Below, piece by piece: positions 8,771-18,070 of a stretch of DNA of 60,409 bases. The DNA comes from Alteromonas salexigens. Lineage in GTDB: Bacteria; Pseudomonadota; Gammaproteobacteria; Enterobacterales; Alteromonadaceae. Under the pieces are notes generated by a model. That model worked only from the letters and a program-made list of their open reading frames with translations. It had not been told where the DNA came from and made no database searches. The translations under genes and the position numbers were made by a program. The number at the start of each line of letters is the position of its first letter. Positions within the stretch are counted from its first letter, which is position 1. Location: assembly GCF_025628895.1 (NCBI RefSeq), contig NZ_JAOTJC010000008.1:500813-561221 (forward strand), read 5' to 3'.

Positions 8771-10047
8771 AAAAATTAGCATTACTGATCACTGCCAGTC
8801 TGCTGTCAGCCCCCGTGCTGGCAGAAAAAGTGGCTATTACCGGCGGTAAAATATTTACCCTTGCAGAGCAGGGCACGCTGGACTCAGGCACAGTCTTAAT
8901 GACCGACGGCAGGATTGACCGGGTTATTACAGGCACAGAGGTACCGCAGGGGTACCGGGTGATTGATGCCAGTGGCAAGGTGGTTACGCCTGGTCTGGTT
9001 GGCTCCATGACGTCACTGGGGCTGGTGGAAGTGTCATCCTCTGCTGGCGTGGTTGACTCGTCTGTAGAGAGCACCCCCATTACCCGTACAGGCGCGGCGC
9101 TGGATGTTTCCTATGCAGTGAACCCGGATTCCTCCCTGCTTGGGGTAACTCGCATTGAAGGTATGACATCGGCAGCAACTTCGGTAACTTACACCGACAA
9201 CCTGTTTTACGGCCAAGGTGCGGTGATAACCCTTAGCGGCGATGCCCCGGTACTTAAGCCACGGGCTTTTATGGTCGTAAATGTGGGCGAAAGTGGCGCC
9301 AATGATACGGGCGGCACCCGCGCTGCGTTATGGGTAACACTTGAAAATGCGCTGGCTGAAGCCGCGGCGGCGGATTCTGACCTGTCACCTACTCAGGACT
9401 GGCACGGCTTAAATACCCGCGCTGATGTGAAGGCACTTAAGGCGGTACTGTCCGGAGATATGCCATTAATCATGGAAGCGGATCGCGCCGCCGATATCCG
9501 TCAGGTTATTGCGTTTAAAAAGCGTCACAACAACATTAATGTGGTTCTGATGCATGGCGTAGAAGCCTGGCGGGTCGCCAGTGAACTGGCTGACGCGGAC
9601 ATTCCGGTCATCCTCGACCCTGAGTACAACCTGCCGGGCGGCTTCGACCAGATGGGGGCAACGCTGGCTAATGCTGCGCGTCTGGAAGCTGCCGGGGTAA
9701 CGGTAGCCGTGGGTATGGACACGCATAATATTCGCCTGGCCACCCAACATGCCGGCAACGCGGTGGCCAACGGCCTGTCTTATGAAGGCGGGCTGGCAAG
9801 CCTTACCAGTGCACCGGCGGCCATCCTCGGTATAGATGACCAGTTAGGTTCACTGGCACCCGGCAAGCGAGCCGATGTTGTGATTTGGAGCGGGGATCCG
9901 CTGGAAGTGACACAGGTCGCCGAGCAGGTCTTCATTAACGGTGAAGCGATAGAAATGCGTTCACGACAAACCCGCTTACGTGACCGCTACCTGGCGGTAC
10001 AGGAAGAGCAGGCCCGCCGACCGACACATTATGTGCGGCCGGATTAA
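8767..10047 (+). CDS. Amidohydrolase-like exported protein lacking the HxH metal motif
   Basis: A 426-aa protein with a cleavable signal peptide (MKKLALLITASLLSAPVLA) and the same fold as its upstream neighbour, including the closing GSLAPGKRADVVIWSGDP. Where the family has PGxxDxHxH it reads TPGLVGSMTSLG (about 75-85), so both first metal-binding histidines are missing. VLMHGVEAW and VGMDTHN keep parts of later motifs. It is translationally coupled to the intact enzyme at 7352, so it may be a partner subunit or a diverged enzyme with another metal arrangement. The terminator at 10095 ends the pair. Confidence 0.8.
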   Translation: MKKLALLITASLLSAPVLAEKVAITGGKIFTLAEQGTLDSGTVLMTDGRIDRVITGTEVPQGYRVIDASGKVVTPGLVGSMTSLGLVEVSSSAGVVDSSVESTPITRTGAALDVSYAVNPDSSLLGVTRIEGMTSAATSVTYTDNLFYGQGAVITLSGDAPVLKPRAFMVVNVGESGANDTGGTRAALWVTLENALAEAAAADSDLSPTQDWHGLNTRADVKALKAVLSGDMPLIMEADRAADIRQVIAFKKRHNNINVVLMHGVEAWRVASELADADIPVILDPEYNLPGGFDQMGATLANAARLEAAGVTVAVGMDTHNIRLATQHAGNAVANGLSYEGGLASLTSAPAAILGIDDQLGSLAPGKRADVVIWSGDPLEVTQVAEQVFINGEAIEMRSRQTRLRDRYLAVQEEQARRPTHYVRPD

Positions 10048-10094
10048 GCCGAGAAGCGGTACTTTGCGCTGAAAGCGGCAGGGTATAAATAGAA

Positions 10095-10126
10095 AAACCG
10101 GCGGGGTATTCCCCGCCGGTTTTTTT
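10095..10126 (+). terminator. Rho-independent terminator after the amidohydrolase pair
   Basis: AACCGGCGGGG-TATT-CCCCGCCGGTT is an 11-bp perfect GC-rich stem followed by seven T. It lies 50 bp after the second stop codon. Confidence 0.95.
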
Positions 10127-10180
10127 GTTTCCGTTACCATCACTACACCGTAATACCGCTGGTTTTACTGCCGATCATAG

Positions 10181-10372
10181 TTATACAAACGTGTCTACCT
10201 GGCCACCGATACGTGAGCTAGGATCCGGTGCCTGAGCAGCCTGCGCCTGCGCCGGCGTACTGCTGGTATCCGGCGGTGGCGAGGATAATTCAGCGGTTTC
10301 GCGGGATTGCTGCGGCGACGAGTTTACCTGCGTGGTGGCAGGCGGAAACGGGGTATTACCAGATATTTCCAT
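10181..10372 (-). CDS. Small Pro/Gln/Ser-rich protein downstream of tesA
   Basis: A 63-aa frame starting MEISGNTPFPPATTQ, behind a clear GGAGG site 7 nt before the ATG at 10372. The body is disordered and rich in Pro, Ser, Ala and Gln, ending GGQVDTFV. It has no signal peptide, membrane segment or cysteines. It follows tesA on the same strand with a 54-bp gap, so it may share the transcript. I do not recognise it; the ribosome site is the best evidence that it is real. Confidence 0.55.
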   Translation of the reverse strand: MEISGNTPFPPATTQVNSSPQQSRETAELSSPPPDTSSTPAQAQAAQAPDPSSRIGGQVDTFV

Positions 10373-10426
10373 GTATTTCCTCCAGACTAAACTCATTAAG
10401 TGTAGAAGAGCTTCACTAAAAGGCAA

Positions 10427-11098
10427 TTACCCCGCGGGAAGGATCAGTGGTTTGAGGGTGGTGTTCATCCACTCAGCTATTTGAGGTTGCGCGTCCGCGT
10501 TAGGGTGAATTTTATCCCGTTGCATCAACGACGGGTCCAGCGCTATCGACTCTAAGAAAAATGGCACCAGAACCACATTCTGCTCCGCCGCTACATCATC
10601 AAACGCCTGCGAAAACATGTCGGTATAGCGTTTGCCATAGTTAGTCGGTATTTGCATGTCCTGCAACAACACCGTCGCATCTGAGGCTTTGGCGAGGGTA
10701 ATCATTTGTGTCAGGTTCGCTTTGAGTTTGTCTACCGGATGTCCTTGCAGCCCGTCATTACCACCCAGTTCTATCAGCACATGACTGGGGTTATGCTGCT
10801 CCAGCAGACGGGGCAGGCGAGCCAGACCGCCATCGGTTGTCTCCCCGCTTATCGCAGCATTCACTACGTCGATCGGAACCTTGTCGTCACGCCAGATATT
10901 TTGTAACAAACTAACCCAACCCTGGTGTTGCTTAAGACCATATGCTGCGCTTAGGCTATCCCCTAAGACCAGTAGCCGGTAAGCTGCGGTGTCTGCCTGT
11001 GAGGACGGGGGCTGGCCCTGATCTGAAAGGGCTGACCATGGTATTAATAAGAAAACCAAAGCCACGAAAACGTGACGGCGACGTTGGAAAACAGACAC
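10427..11098 (-). CDS. tesA: Acyl-CoA thioesterase I / protease I / lysophospholipase L1
   Basis: A 223-aa periplasmic SGNH hydrolase. A signal peptide (about 1-25) is followed by block I LGDSLSAAYG with nucleophile Ser48, block II glycine in ISGE (Gly85), block III GGND (Asn114) and block V DKIHPN (Asp195, His198). The family cleaves thioesters, lysophospholipids and some esters. The gene is divergent from ybbA with only 18 bp between the start codons, the same arrangement as in E. coli. Confidence 0.93.
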   Translation of the reverse strand: MSVFQRRRHVFVALVFLLIPWSALSDQGQPPSSQADTAAYRLLVLGDSLSAAYGLKQHQGWVSLLQNIWRDDKVPIDVVNAAISGETTDGGLARLPRLLEQHNPSHVLIELGGNDGLQGHPVDKLKANLTQMITLAKASDATVLLQDMQIPTNYGKRYTDMFSQAFDDVAAEQNVVLVPFFLESIALDPSLMQRDKIHPNADAQPQIAEWMNTTLKPLILPAG

Positions 11099-11116
11099 GA
11101 GAGTATCGACTCCTTT

Positions 11117-11815
11117 ATGATTACTACGAAAAAAATAACCAAAACCGTAACTACGAGTGAAGGTCAGTTGCAGATCCTTCAGCCAATTTCATTTCAAGTC
11201 AAGGACGGTGAGTCGATTGCCATTGTCGGTGCGTCAGGGTCAGGTAAATCCACCTTGCTCAGCCTGCTGGCTGGGCTGGATCAGGTAACCAGCGGTGAAA
11301 TATTCCTGGACGATGAACCCTTACACAGTCTGGATGAAGAGGCTCGTGCGCAGTTGCGAGGTGCCAAAGTTGGCTTTATCTTCCAGAGTTTCATGCTGGT
11401 GCAGAGTCTCACTGCGCTGGAAAATATTATGTTGCCAGCTGAGATAGCCGGACTGCCAGATGCCCGCAAGCGCGCTCAAGCGATCCTGGATGATGTAGGA
11501 CTGGCGCACCGTGCGCATCACTACCCCAATCAATTGTCTGGTGGTGAACAGCAACGGGTGGCCATTGCCCGGGCGTTCATCGGTCAGCCTAAAATATTGT
11601 TTGCCGATGAGCCCACCGGTAATCTGGATGAAGCGAACAGCCATAAAGTGGAAGCACTGCTGTTCAAACTGAATCGTGACGTGGGCACAACGCTGGTGCT
11701 GGTCACCCATGATACGGCGCTGGCTAAAAAATGTGATCGGCAACTGGTGATGCAGGGCGGTGCCTTGTCTGAGCCCGAACGCACCGGTGACGCACAGTCG
11801 CGGGAGGCTGGGTAA
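11117..11815 (+). CDS. ybbA: ABC transporter ATP-binding protein YbbA
   Basis: A 232-aa ABC ATPase of the LolD/MacB type. Walker A GASGSGKST is at 38-46, the signature LSGGEQQ at 140-146, followed by Walker B ILFADEP and the D loop TGNLDE. The ATG at 11117 was chosen; a longer frame would run into tesA. Its stop overlaps the ybbP start (TAATG), so the two are coupled subunits. The E. coli YbbAP complex is linked to export or extraction of hydrophobic molecules near the esterase TesA; the substrate here is inferred only from that context. Confidence 0.92.
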   Translation: MITTKKITKTVTTSEGQLQILQPISFQVKDGESIAIVGASGSGKSTLLSLLAGLDQVTSGEIFLDDEPLHSLDEEARAQLRGAKVGFIFQSFMLVQSLTALENIMLPAEIAGLPDARKRAQAILDDVGLAHRAHHYPNQLSGGEQQRVAIARAFIGQPKILFADEPTGNLDEANSHKVEALLFKLNRDVGTTLVLVTHDTALAKKCDRQLVMQGGALSEPERTGDAQSREAG

Positions 11816-14340
11816 TGTCCACCGTGTTCAGTCTGGCGTGGCGATTATTTCGTCACGAAGCGCGACGGGGCGAACTCACCATCATACTGCTGGCCATTGT
11901 GTTATCAGTGGGGGCGGTGTTGTCGTTGTCATTGTTCAGCGAACGCTTGCAGGGTGCACTGCAGGAACGCTCAGCGAGCTTTTTGGCGGCCGATACCCAA
12001 TTGCGCTCGCGGGATCCGGCTGACGCCGCCTGGCTTGAGAAAGCCGCAGAGTTTGATTTAACTACTGCCAAGCGAGTGAGTACCCGGTCGATGGCATTTG
12101 GCGAGCAAAAAATGTCGCTGGTGGATTTGCGCGCGGTCAATGATGCATACCCGTTAAAAGGCCAGGTCACCATTGCCGATGCGCCGTTTGGCACCGAGTC
12201 AGTGACTGACACCTTGCCCCAACCCGGCGAGGCCTGGCTGGACTCACGGTTGTTTCAGACCCTGAATGTGGCTTTGGGAGACCAGGTCTATATTGGCGAC
12301 GCCAGCCTGACCATTGCCGGGGTGGTTTCTGAAATCCCCGATGCCGGCTTTAGCCTATTTTCTACCGAGCCGATTGTGCTGATGCGACTGGAAGACTTAC
12401 CCGCCACCAATGTGGCAGGACCGGGGAGCCGGGTCAATTACGTCCATTATTTTGCCGGCGAGGAGGCGCAACTGGCCGCCTATTACGACTGGTTGCGCCC
12501 GCAGCTGAATGACGAGGTGCATCGCTGGCGTGCAGTGTCTGATGATGATTCGCCCATCGGTCGTTCGGTGGCCAGAGCGGAGCGGTATTTCCTGTTAGCC
12601 AGTTTACTGGCCATCATTTTGGCCGCGGTATCCATTGCGGTTGCGGCGCAGCGCTACAGCCAGCGCCATTTCGACCCTGTGGCCATTATGAAGACACTGG
12701 GCGCGTCCGGCCCTATGATCCGTAAAATCTATGTACTGCAAATTTTGTTTATCACCTTACTGGGCATCGCCCTGGGGCTGATCATCGGAGTGGTTATTCA
12801 GCAGGTCGTAGTCTGGGCGTTAGCCGACAAGGTCGACGTTACCTTGTCCGTGTGGCACTGGCGGCCGGTAATCATTGCCGTATTTACCGGCGCCATTTGT
12901 GCATTTTTGTTCTCTTTGTACCCGTTGTTGCGATTATTTTCGGTACCTCCATTACGGGTACTGCGCCGGGACATTGACTCCACTGTCAGCAGCCGCACCT
13001 TACAGTTCGGTGCCTCCGGCAGTGCGGTATTTTTGCTGATGTGGGCCTACAGCCAGGATTTGACCATCAGTGCCATTTTATTTGCTTCCGGTGTGGTGCT
13101 GGTGGCGGGCCTGCTGGTTATGACATACGGCCTCATCCTGCTGGGCCGGAAACTCGGCAGTGGCAGCATGGGGCCGTGGCAACTGGCATGGGCCCGTATT
13201 CGTCGACGGGCCATGGACAACAGTGTGCAGTTAATAAGCTTTTCCGTCACCATTATGCTGTTGCTGGTGGTGCTGGTTATGCGCAACGACATGGTGGCGC
13301 AGTGGCGAGCCCAACTGCCTGAGGGCACCCCCAATTATTTCTTAATTAATATCACCCAGGAGCAAAAACCGGCCCTCTCGTCACATTTTGAAGAAAACAA
13401 TGTCGAGGTAGATGAGTTCTATCCGGTGGTACGCGGGCGCTTCGTGGCGGTCAACGGTGAGCGGGTTAACACCGAAGTTACTAAAGAAGAGGAAAATGCT
13501 CCGCGGGAAGGGCGTGAAGGCCTGGGCCGCGAGGCTAACCTCACCTGGAGTAACACCCTGCAGAGTGAAAACCGCATCGCCGCCGGACAATGGCACGGTG
13601 ACAGTATGCTGGCACTGCCCGACGGCACCTTTGCGGTGTCCGTAGAAGCAGATGTGGCCGATCGGCTGGATATCGAATTAGGCGATAGCCTGACCTTTAA
13701 TATAGGCAGTGAGGTGGTGACAACTGAGGTGACCAGTTTCCGTGAGGTGAACTGGCAGACCATGCAGCCGAACTTCTTCTTCGTGATAGACCCTGCTGCC
13801 ATGGAGGCCTTCAAGCCGACCTATATCACCAGCTTTTACCTGGATACCGAACGCAAAGCTGAACTAACCGGTCTGTTACAGCCGTTCTCCTCAGTCACGC
13901 TGTTTGATGTGGACGCCCGCATTAATCAGTTGCGTGAGATCGTTGAGCAGGTCTCGCTGGCGGTAGAATTTATTCTTATTCTGGTGTTGGCAGCCGGTTC
14001 GCTGGTGTTGATTGCCCAGGTCCAGGCCAGTATGGATGAACGTCAGGAAGAGCTGGCTATTCTGCGCACGCTTGGCGCCAGGGGCAAAGTGATCCGCGCC
14101 AGTGTAGTACTGGAATTTGTCATTATTGGCGTGGTGGCGGGCTTTATGGCCGCACTGGCCAACGAGCTCAGTTTGTATTTGTTGCAAACACAGGTCTTCC
14201 AGATGGAAGGCAGCTGGCACTTCGCCTACTGGCTGATTGCGCCACTTGCCGGTGCAGTCGTAGTCGGTCTGCTCGGCGCAGTGGGGTGCTGGCGGTTATT
14301 ATCACTTAACACCACCGCGTTACTGCGACGTATGGTATAG
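11815..14340 (+). CDS. ybbP: FtsX-like ABC permease YbbP
   Basis: An 841-aa inner-membrane permease with two FtsX domains. Membrane segments appear near the N terminus (IILLAIVLSVGAVLSLSLF), around 260-390, at 400-490, and at the C terminus (FILILVLAAGSLVLIAQVQ and following), with large periplasmic domains between. VAAQRYSQRHFDPVAIMKTLGAS and ERQEELAILRTLGARGK are the paired coupling-helix motifs of this family. It is slightly longer than the E. coli protein (about 804 aa). It works with YbbA. Confidence 0.92.
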   Translation: MSTVFSLAWRLFRHEARRGELTIILLAIVLSVGAVLSLSLFSERLQGALQERSASFLAADTQLRSRDPADAAWLEKAAEFDLTTAKRVSTRSMAFGEQKMSLVDLRAVNDAYPLKGQVTIADAPFGTESVTDTLPQPGEAWLDSRLFQTLNVALGDQVYIGDASLTIAGVVSEIPDAGFSLFSTEPIVLMRLEDLPATNVAGPGSRVNYVHYFAGEEAQLAAYYDWLRPQLNDEVHRWRAVSDDDSPIGRSVARAERYFLLASLLAIILAAVSIAVAAQRYSQRHFDPVAIMKTLGASGPMIRKIYVLQILFITLLGIALGLIIGVVIQQVVVWALADKVDVTLSVWHWRPVIIAVFTGAICAFLFSLYPLLRLFSVPPLRVLRRDIDSTVSSRTLQFGASGSAVFLLMWAYSQDLTISAILFASGVVLVAGLLVMTYGLILLGRKLGSGSMGPWQLAWARIRRRAMDNSVQLISFSVTIMLLLVVLVMRNDMVAQWRAQLPEGTPNYFLINITQEQKPALSSHFEENNVEVDEFYPVVRGRFVAVNGERVNTEVTKEEENAPREGREGLGREANLTWSNTLQSENRIAAGQWHGDSMLALPDGTFAVSVEADVADRLDIELGDSLTFNIGSEVVTTEVTSFREVNWQTMQPNFFFVIDPAAMEAFKPTYITSFYLDTERKAELTGLLQPFSSVTLFDVDARINQLREIVEQVSLAVEFILILVLAAGSLVLIAQVQASMDERQEELAILRTLGARGKVIRASVVLEFVIIGVVAGFMAALANELSLYLLQTQVFQMEGSWHFAYWLIAPLAGAVVVGLLGAVGCWRLLSLNTTALLRRMV

Positions 14341-14362
14341 AGCCATACTTACTGAGACACAG

Positions 14363-14388
14363 AAGCCGCGATATTCGCGGCTTTTTTA
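14363..14388 (+). terminator. Terminator after ybbP
   Basis: AAGCCGCGA-TAT-TCGCGGCTT is a 9-bp perfect stem followed by a T-rich tail (TTTTTATTT). It lies 22 bp after the ybbP stop and faces the converging gene at 14398. Confidence 0.88.
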
Positions 14389-14397
14389 TTTGCGTAC

Positions 14398-15198
14398 CTA
14401 CACCGGTATCTGGTCTGAAGCGGCAGGTGACTGGGCAGGGTTCGTCACGTTCTTGGGTGCGGGAACACAATAGTGCTTTACTGCCCTGGAGATAAGCACA
14501 GAGCCCACCACGGCGGGCGCGATCCAGAAAACCCACTGCCACTGACCTAGGTCGGAAAAAAGTGAGCGGCCCCCAAATGCCATAAATGCCGTGTACACAC
14601 CAATGCCAGAGCCGCAGATATTACCGATATGAGCACGCATCCAGTCGTTTCTGCTTGCCGTTTCACGCCAGCAATAGCGGAAGATATCCACGGTGGACAT
14701 CAGGCCAATCAGTGAGAAAATCATAAACATGATGTGAGAATGGATGACGCCGGTGATCAATACACCCAGCGCACTCAGCAGTAACATTGCCGGTAATATC
14801 TGGTAGCGCCACTGACGCAGTTGGCGCACATTGGCCTTTACTTTAAGTACCACAGTTGCGTATACCACATTGGTTAAAACCAGAATACAGAGGTAGAACA
14901 GGAACGCCATGAACTGGCGAATAGCAGCTGCAACCGCGGCTTTATCTGCCCCTTCGTCAAACAAACCTGCTTTAAAGTACGCCGGCGCAGCGATGACCAT
15001 CAGTGCAGATACTGCCCCGGACAGCGACAAAAATAGCATGCAATTAGCGTACAGCCGTCCTGATTGAATATGCCTGGGGCTGCCCTTGGTATAAAAAATT
15101 GGTACCCAGAACAGTACCAGCGCAATCCCCCCGGCAGCCACATGCAGCCACACCAGCAGTTGGTAAAATGAAAGTAATCCGTCGTTGAATATAGTCAT
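14398..15198 (-). CDS. Seven-helix membrane protein (DUF2306-like)
   Basis: A 266-aa integral membrane protein with about seven hydrophobic segments starting at residues 10-35 (YQLLVWLHVAAGGIALVLF). A conserved-looking WLHVAAGG...HIQSGRLY segment carries histidines that could bind haem, as suggested for DUF2306-type proteins. The C-terminal tail is Pro/Ala-rich and cytoplasmic or disordered. The gene is divergent from the two-component pair at 15354-17140, across 155 bp, and may be its target. Function is unknown. Confidence 0.7.
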   Translation of the reverse strand: MTIFNDGLLSFYQLLVWLHVAAGGIALVLFWVPIFYTKGSPRHIQSGRLYANCMLFLSLSGAVSALMVIAAPAYFKAGLFDEGADKAAVAAAIRQFMAFLFYLCILVLTNVVYATVVLKVKANVRQLRQWRYQILPAMLLLSALGVLITGVIHSHIMFMIFSLIGLMSTVDIFRYCWRETASRNDWMRAHIGNICGSGIGVYTAFMAFGGRSLFSDLGQWQWVFWIAPAVVGSVLISRAVKHYCVPAPKNVTNPAQSPAASDQIPV

Positions 15199-15353
15199 GT
15201 TAGAAGTCCATGTTGGGTAAGTTAAGTAAAGTGTGGCAGCTCCTTGTGAAGGGCAGTAGTGCCAGAAGTCACTGAGATAAAAGTGACTTTTGGCCTATTG
15301 CGCTTTCGTGAGTTTTTAATCAGGATAAGGATAAGCAGCAAGCGGGCAGGAAC

Positions 15354-16499
15354 ATGCTTTCACTACTATCTACACGGAACGTCACGCTGGACATGGAAAA
15401 ACTGTCTGCCAGCTTAACATGGCTGTTAGTGGCGGTGAGTGCGCTGGCGTTGTCTTACGGTGCCGACGCTGTGTCTCACCGACAGTGGCTAGTGGCCGTG
15501 GCACTGTATCTGAGCTTCTATGTCACGTTTTTGGCCGCAGTGCGTGACCGGCCGTATACCCACGATGCCCGTACGCGCTGGATCCTGGCAGGCGTGCAAT
15601 TCGGTGTAGTGTGTGGGCTCTTTGTATGTCTACCCTTTGCGTACAACGTCATCTTGATGGTCATCTGGTCTGCGCAAATCATGTACCTGCTGTCTTTTCG
15701 CACTGCCATTATGCTGTCGCCACTATGGTCGATGCCCCTGTGGCTTACATTAGAATTCTACTGGGGCCAGGGGGGCGCCTGGCTTACTGCGCTGCTGTTC
15801 TGGACCTTTAATCTGTTCGCGCTGGTGATGGTAAATGCACAGAAACGCGCCAGCGAGTCGAATGAGCGGGCCCAGGCGTTAAACCGGGAGCTGCTGGCCA
15901 CACAAGCATTGCTGGAAGCGGCGGCCCGGGACAGCGAACGCACACGCATCGCCCGCAATATTCACGATTTGCTGGGGCATCATCTCACGGCACTGACCAT
16001 TCATTTACAAGTGGTGGAGCGACAACTTAGCGGCGATATGCAGCAAAAGGTAGCTAAATGTCAGCAAATTTCGCGATTGCTGTTAAGTGATGTGCGAGCG
16101 GCTGTTGCGGATATGCGTGCCGAAGAAGGGCTGGATTTACACGCAGCGCTCACGCTATTGACCCGCGACTTGCCCGGCCTGGCGGTGGCGCTGTCACTCA
16201 ACAAGGACGCTGAGCTGACGGTAGAACAAGCCGATACGCTGTTGAAAACCGTGCAGGAAACCCTGACGAACATCATGCGTCACAGTCAGGCCACCGAAGC
16301 CAGCGTCTCGTTGGAAGCGGATGATACAGGTGTTCAGCTCACTGTGATGGATAACGGTACCTTGTCTGACGTACCGCCGGCCGGAAATGGGTTGCGGGGT
16401 ATGCAGGAGCGCATAATGGCGCTGGGGGGTACGTTAACATTGGATATTCGCAACGGCGGGCTATGCACGCAGGTGGTGTTGCCCCGGGAGCCAGTATGA
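15354..16499 (+). CDS. DesK-type membrane sensor histidine kinase
   Basis: A 381-aa sensor. The N-terminal 160 residues form about five to six membrane helices with almost no periplasmic loop, so it may sense the membrane itself or a signal within it. After a coiled linker (about 162-195) comes the HisKA_3 motif RTRIARNIHDLLGHHLTAL (His204), then a short HATPase domain ending GNGLRGMQERIMALGG. This is the NarL-partner kinase class that includes DesK. It overlaps its response regulator by 4 nt (ATGA at 16496). Confidence 0.9.
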   Translation: MLSLLSTRNVTLDMEKLSASLTWLLVAVSALALSYGADAVSHRQWLVAVALYLSFYVTFLAAVRDRPYTHDARTRWILAGVQFGVVCGLFVCLPFAYNVILMVIWSAQIMYLLSFRTAIMLSPLWSMPLWLTLEFYWGQGGAWLTALLFWTFNLFALVMVNAQKRASESNERAQALNRELLATQALLEAAARDSERTRIARNIHDLLGHHLTALTIHLQVVERQLSGDMQQKVAKCQQISRLLLSDVRAAVADMRAEEGLDLHAALTLLTRDLPGLAVALSLNKDAELTVEQADTLLKTVQETLTNIMRHSQATEASVSLEADDTGVQLTVMDNGTLSDVPPAGNGLRGMQERIMALGGTLTLDIRNGGLCTQVVLPREPV

Positions 16500-17140
16500 T
16501 CAGGGTAATGCTGGCCGACGACCAGGCGCTGGTTCGACAGGGCATTGAAAGCCTGCTGTCGTTATCTGAGGAGGTTGAGGTGGTGGCTGAGGCGGCCAAC
16601 GGCGAGCAGGTACTACAACAAATTGCCGGTGTGCAGCCCGATGTGTTGCTGCTGGACATTCGTATGCCGGTTATGGATGGCATAGCCACATTGCAGGCTC
16701 TGAATGCCATGCGCAGCACGGTGCCGGTATTAATGCTCACAACGTTTGATGATCACAACACTATTCTGGCCGCCCTGCAGGCAGGTGCAAAAGGTTATTT
16801 GCTAAAAGATGTCTCGCTGGACACCTTAGTGGCGGGGATCCAAACTCTGGCCGCCGGAGACACGCTCTTTCAGCCCGCGCTCAGCCAGACCCTGGTAGAG
16901 AGCCTTCGTCATCAAAGCACCGGAGCAGATACCGCTCCTGTGGTAGAGCCGGTGTCAGCAAAAGAACGGGAGGTGCTCAGGTTAATGGCGGCAGGCTTGT
17001 CGAACAATGACATTGCCACCGCAACCTGTAAGTCAGTGGGCACGGTGAAAAATCAGGTCTCCGCAATTCTGGCAAAACTGGCCGTGCGTGATCGCACCCG
17101 GGCAGTGCTGAAAGCGATTGAGTTGGGGCTGCTTGACTAG
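16496..17140 (+). CDS. NarL/FixJ-family response regulator
   Basis: A 214-aa regulator. The receiver domain has the acidic pair LADDQ (8-9), phospho-acceptor Asp54 (LLLDIRMP) and conserved Lys in GYLLKD. The C-terminal LuxR-type helix-turn-helix is AKEREVLRLMAAGLSNNDIA and following residues. The ATG at 16496 overlaps the kinase stop; an upstream start at 16463 lies inside the kinase gene and lacks a receiver-like N terminus. Its likely target is the divergent membrane-protein gene at 14398, by inference from position. Confidence 0.92.
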   Translation: MIRVMLADDQALVRQGIESLLSLSEEVEVVAEAANGEQVLQQIAGVQPDVLLLDIRMPVMDGIATLQALNAMRSTVPVLMLTTFDDHNTILAALQAGAKGYLLKDVSLDTLVAGIQTLAAGDTLFQPALSQTLVESLRHQSTGADTAPVVEPVSAKEREVLRLMAAGLSNNDIATATCKSVGTVKNQVSAILAKLAVRDRTRAVLKAIELGLLD

Positions 17141-17160
17141 TTCCGTGCCCCGGCGCGGCC

Positions 17161-18057
17161 TCAGTCCTGATAGATATTCTGTAATGCCTTATCCAGGGTA
17201 GGGTAAGCAAACGTGAAGCCGGCTTTGGTAAGTTTGTCAGGTAATACCTGCTGGCCGGTTAAAATAATCTCAGCAGCCTCACCCATTATCAGTTTCATCA
17301 CAAACGCCGGCACAAAGAACAGGTTAGGGCGGTGTAGCGTGCTTGCCAGCGTCTGAGAGAACGCGGCATTGGTTTGCGGTTGCGGCGCGGTCATATTAAA
17401 TGGCCCGCGGGCATGGCTGTCGTTAAGCAAAAATACAATTGCGTTAACCATGTCGTCAATGTGGATCCACGACAGGTACTGGCTGCCATCACCCACTTTG
17501 CCGCCCACGCCCAGCTTGAAGGGCAGGGCCATGCGGGGCAGCGCGCCGCCTTCAGCGGATAAAACCACACCGGTGCGCAGGGTACAGACCCGGGTATGCT
17601 CCTGGGTGACACCGTTTGCCAGACTTTCCCACTTCGCACACACCTCATGGGTGAACTCGTCGTGAACATCGGTGAACGCTTCCGTCACCACCTTGTCGCC
17701 CTGTCTGCCGTAATAGCCAATGGCCGAGCCGGACAGAAATACATCAGGCGGCGAGGAGCAGTCATTGATCCTGCTCACCAGTTGCGCCGTGATGTCCCAT
17801 CGGCTGTCGCAAATTCGTTGCTTCTGAGTGGCTGTCCACCGCTTATCGGCAATGGGCTCTCCTGCCAGGTTGACCACGGCGTCAAATTTATCAAAGTCAT
17901 CAATGGCCGACAGCGATGACGCCAGCGTTACGCGCTCGGGCAGGATCTCACCGGCTCGCGCAGTGTCGCGGGTCAGCACTGTGATGCGGGCATCGGGAAG
18001 GGCTGCAATAAGGTGTCTGCCAATCAGACCGGTACCGCCGGTGATTAATACCTGCAT
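17161..18057 (-). CDS. yfcH: TIGR01777-family NAD(P)-dependent epimerase-like protein
   Basis: A 298-aa short-chain dehydrogenase/epimerase. The N-terminal dinucleotide site is ITGGTGLIGRHL (5-16), followed by VVNLAGEPIADKRW (about 62-75), GSAIGYYGRQGD (about 110-121) and the C-terminal DUF1731 segment. The family has no settled substrate. It lies 13 bp after folX on the same strand; folX-yfcH is also an E. coli gene pair, which supports the name. Confidence 0.88.
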   Translation of the reverse strand: MQVLITGGTGLIGRHLIAALPDARITVLTRDTARAGEILPERVTLASSLSAIDDFDKFDAVVNLAGEPIADKRWTATQKQRICDSRWDITAQLVSRINDCSSPPDVFLSGSAIGYYGRQGDKVVTEAFTDVHDEFTHEVCAKWESLANGVTQEHTRVCTLRTGVVLSAEGGALPRMALPFKLGVGGKVGDGSQYLSWIHIDDMVNAIVFLLNDSHARGPFNMTAPQPQTNAAFSQTLASTLHRPNLFFVPAFVMKLIMGEAAEIILTGQQVLPDKLTKAGFTFAYPTLDKALQNIYQD

Positions 18058-18070
18058 GTAAACTCCAGAG

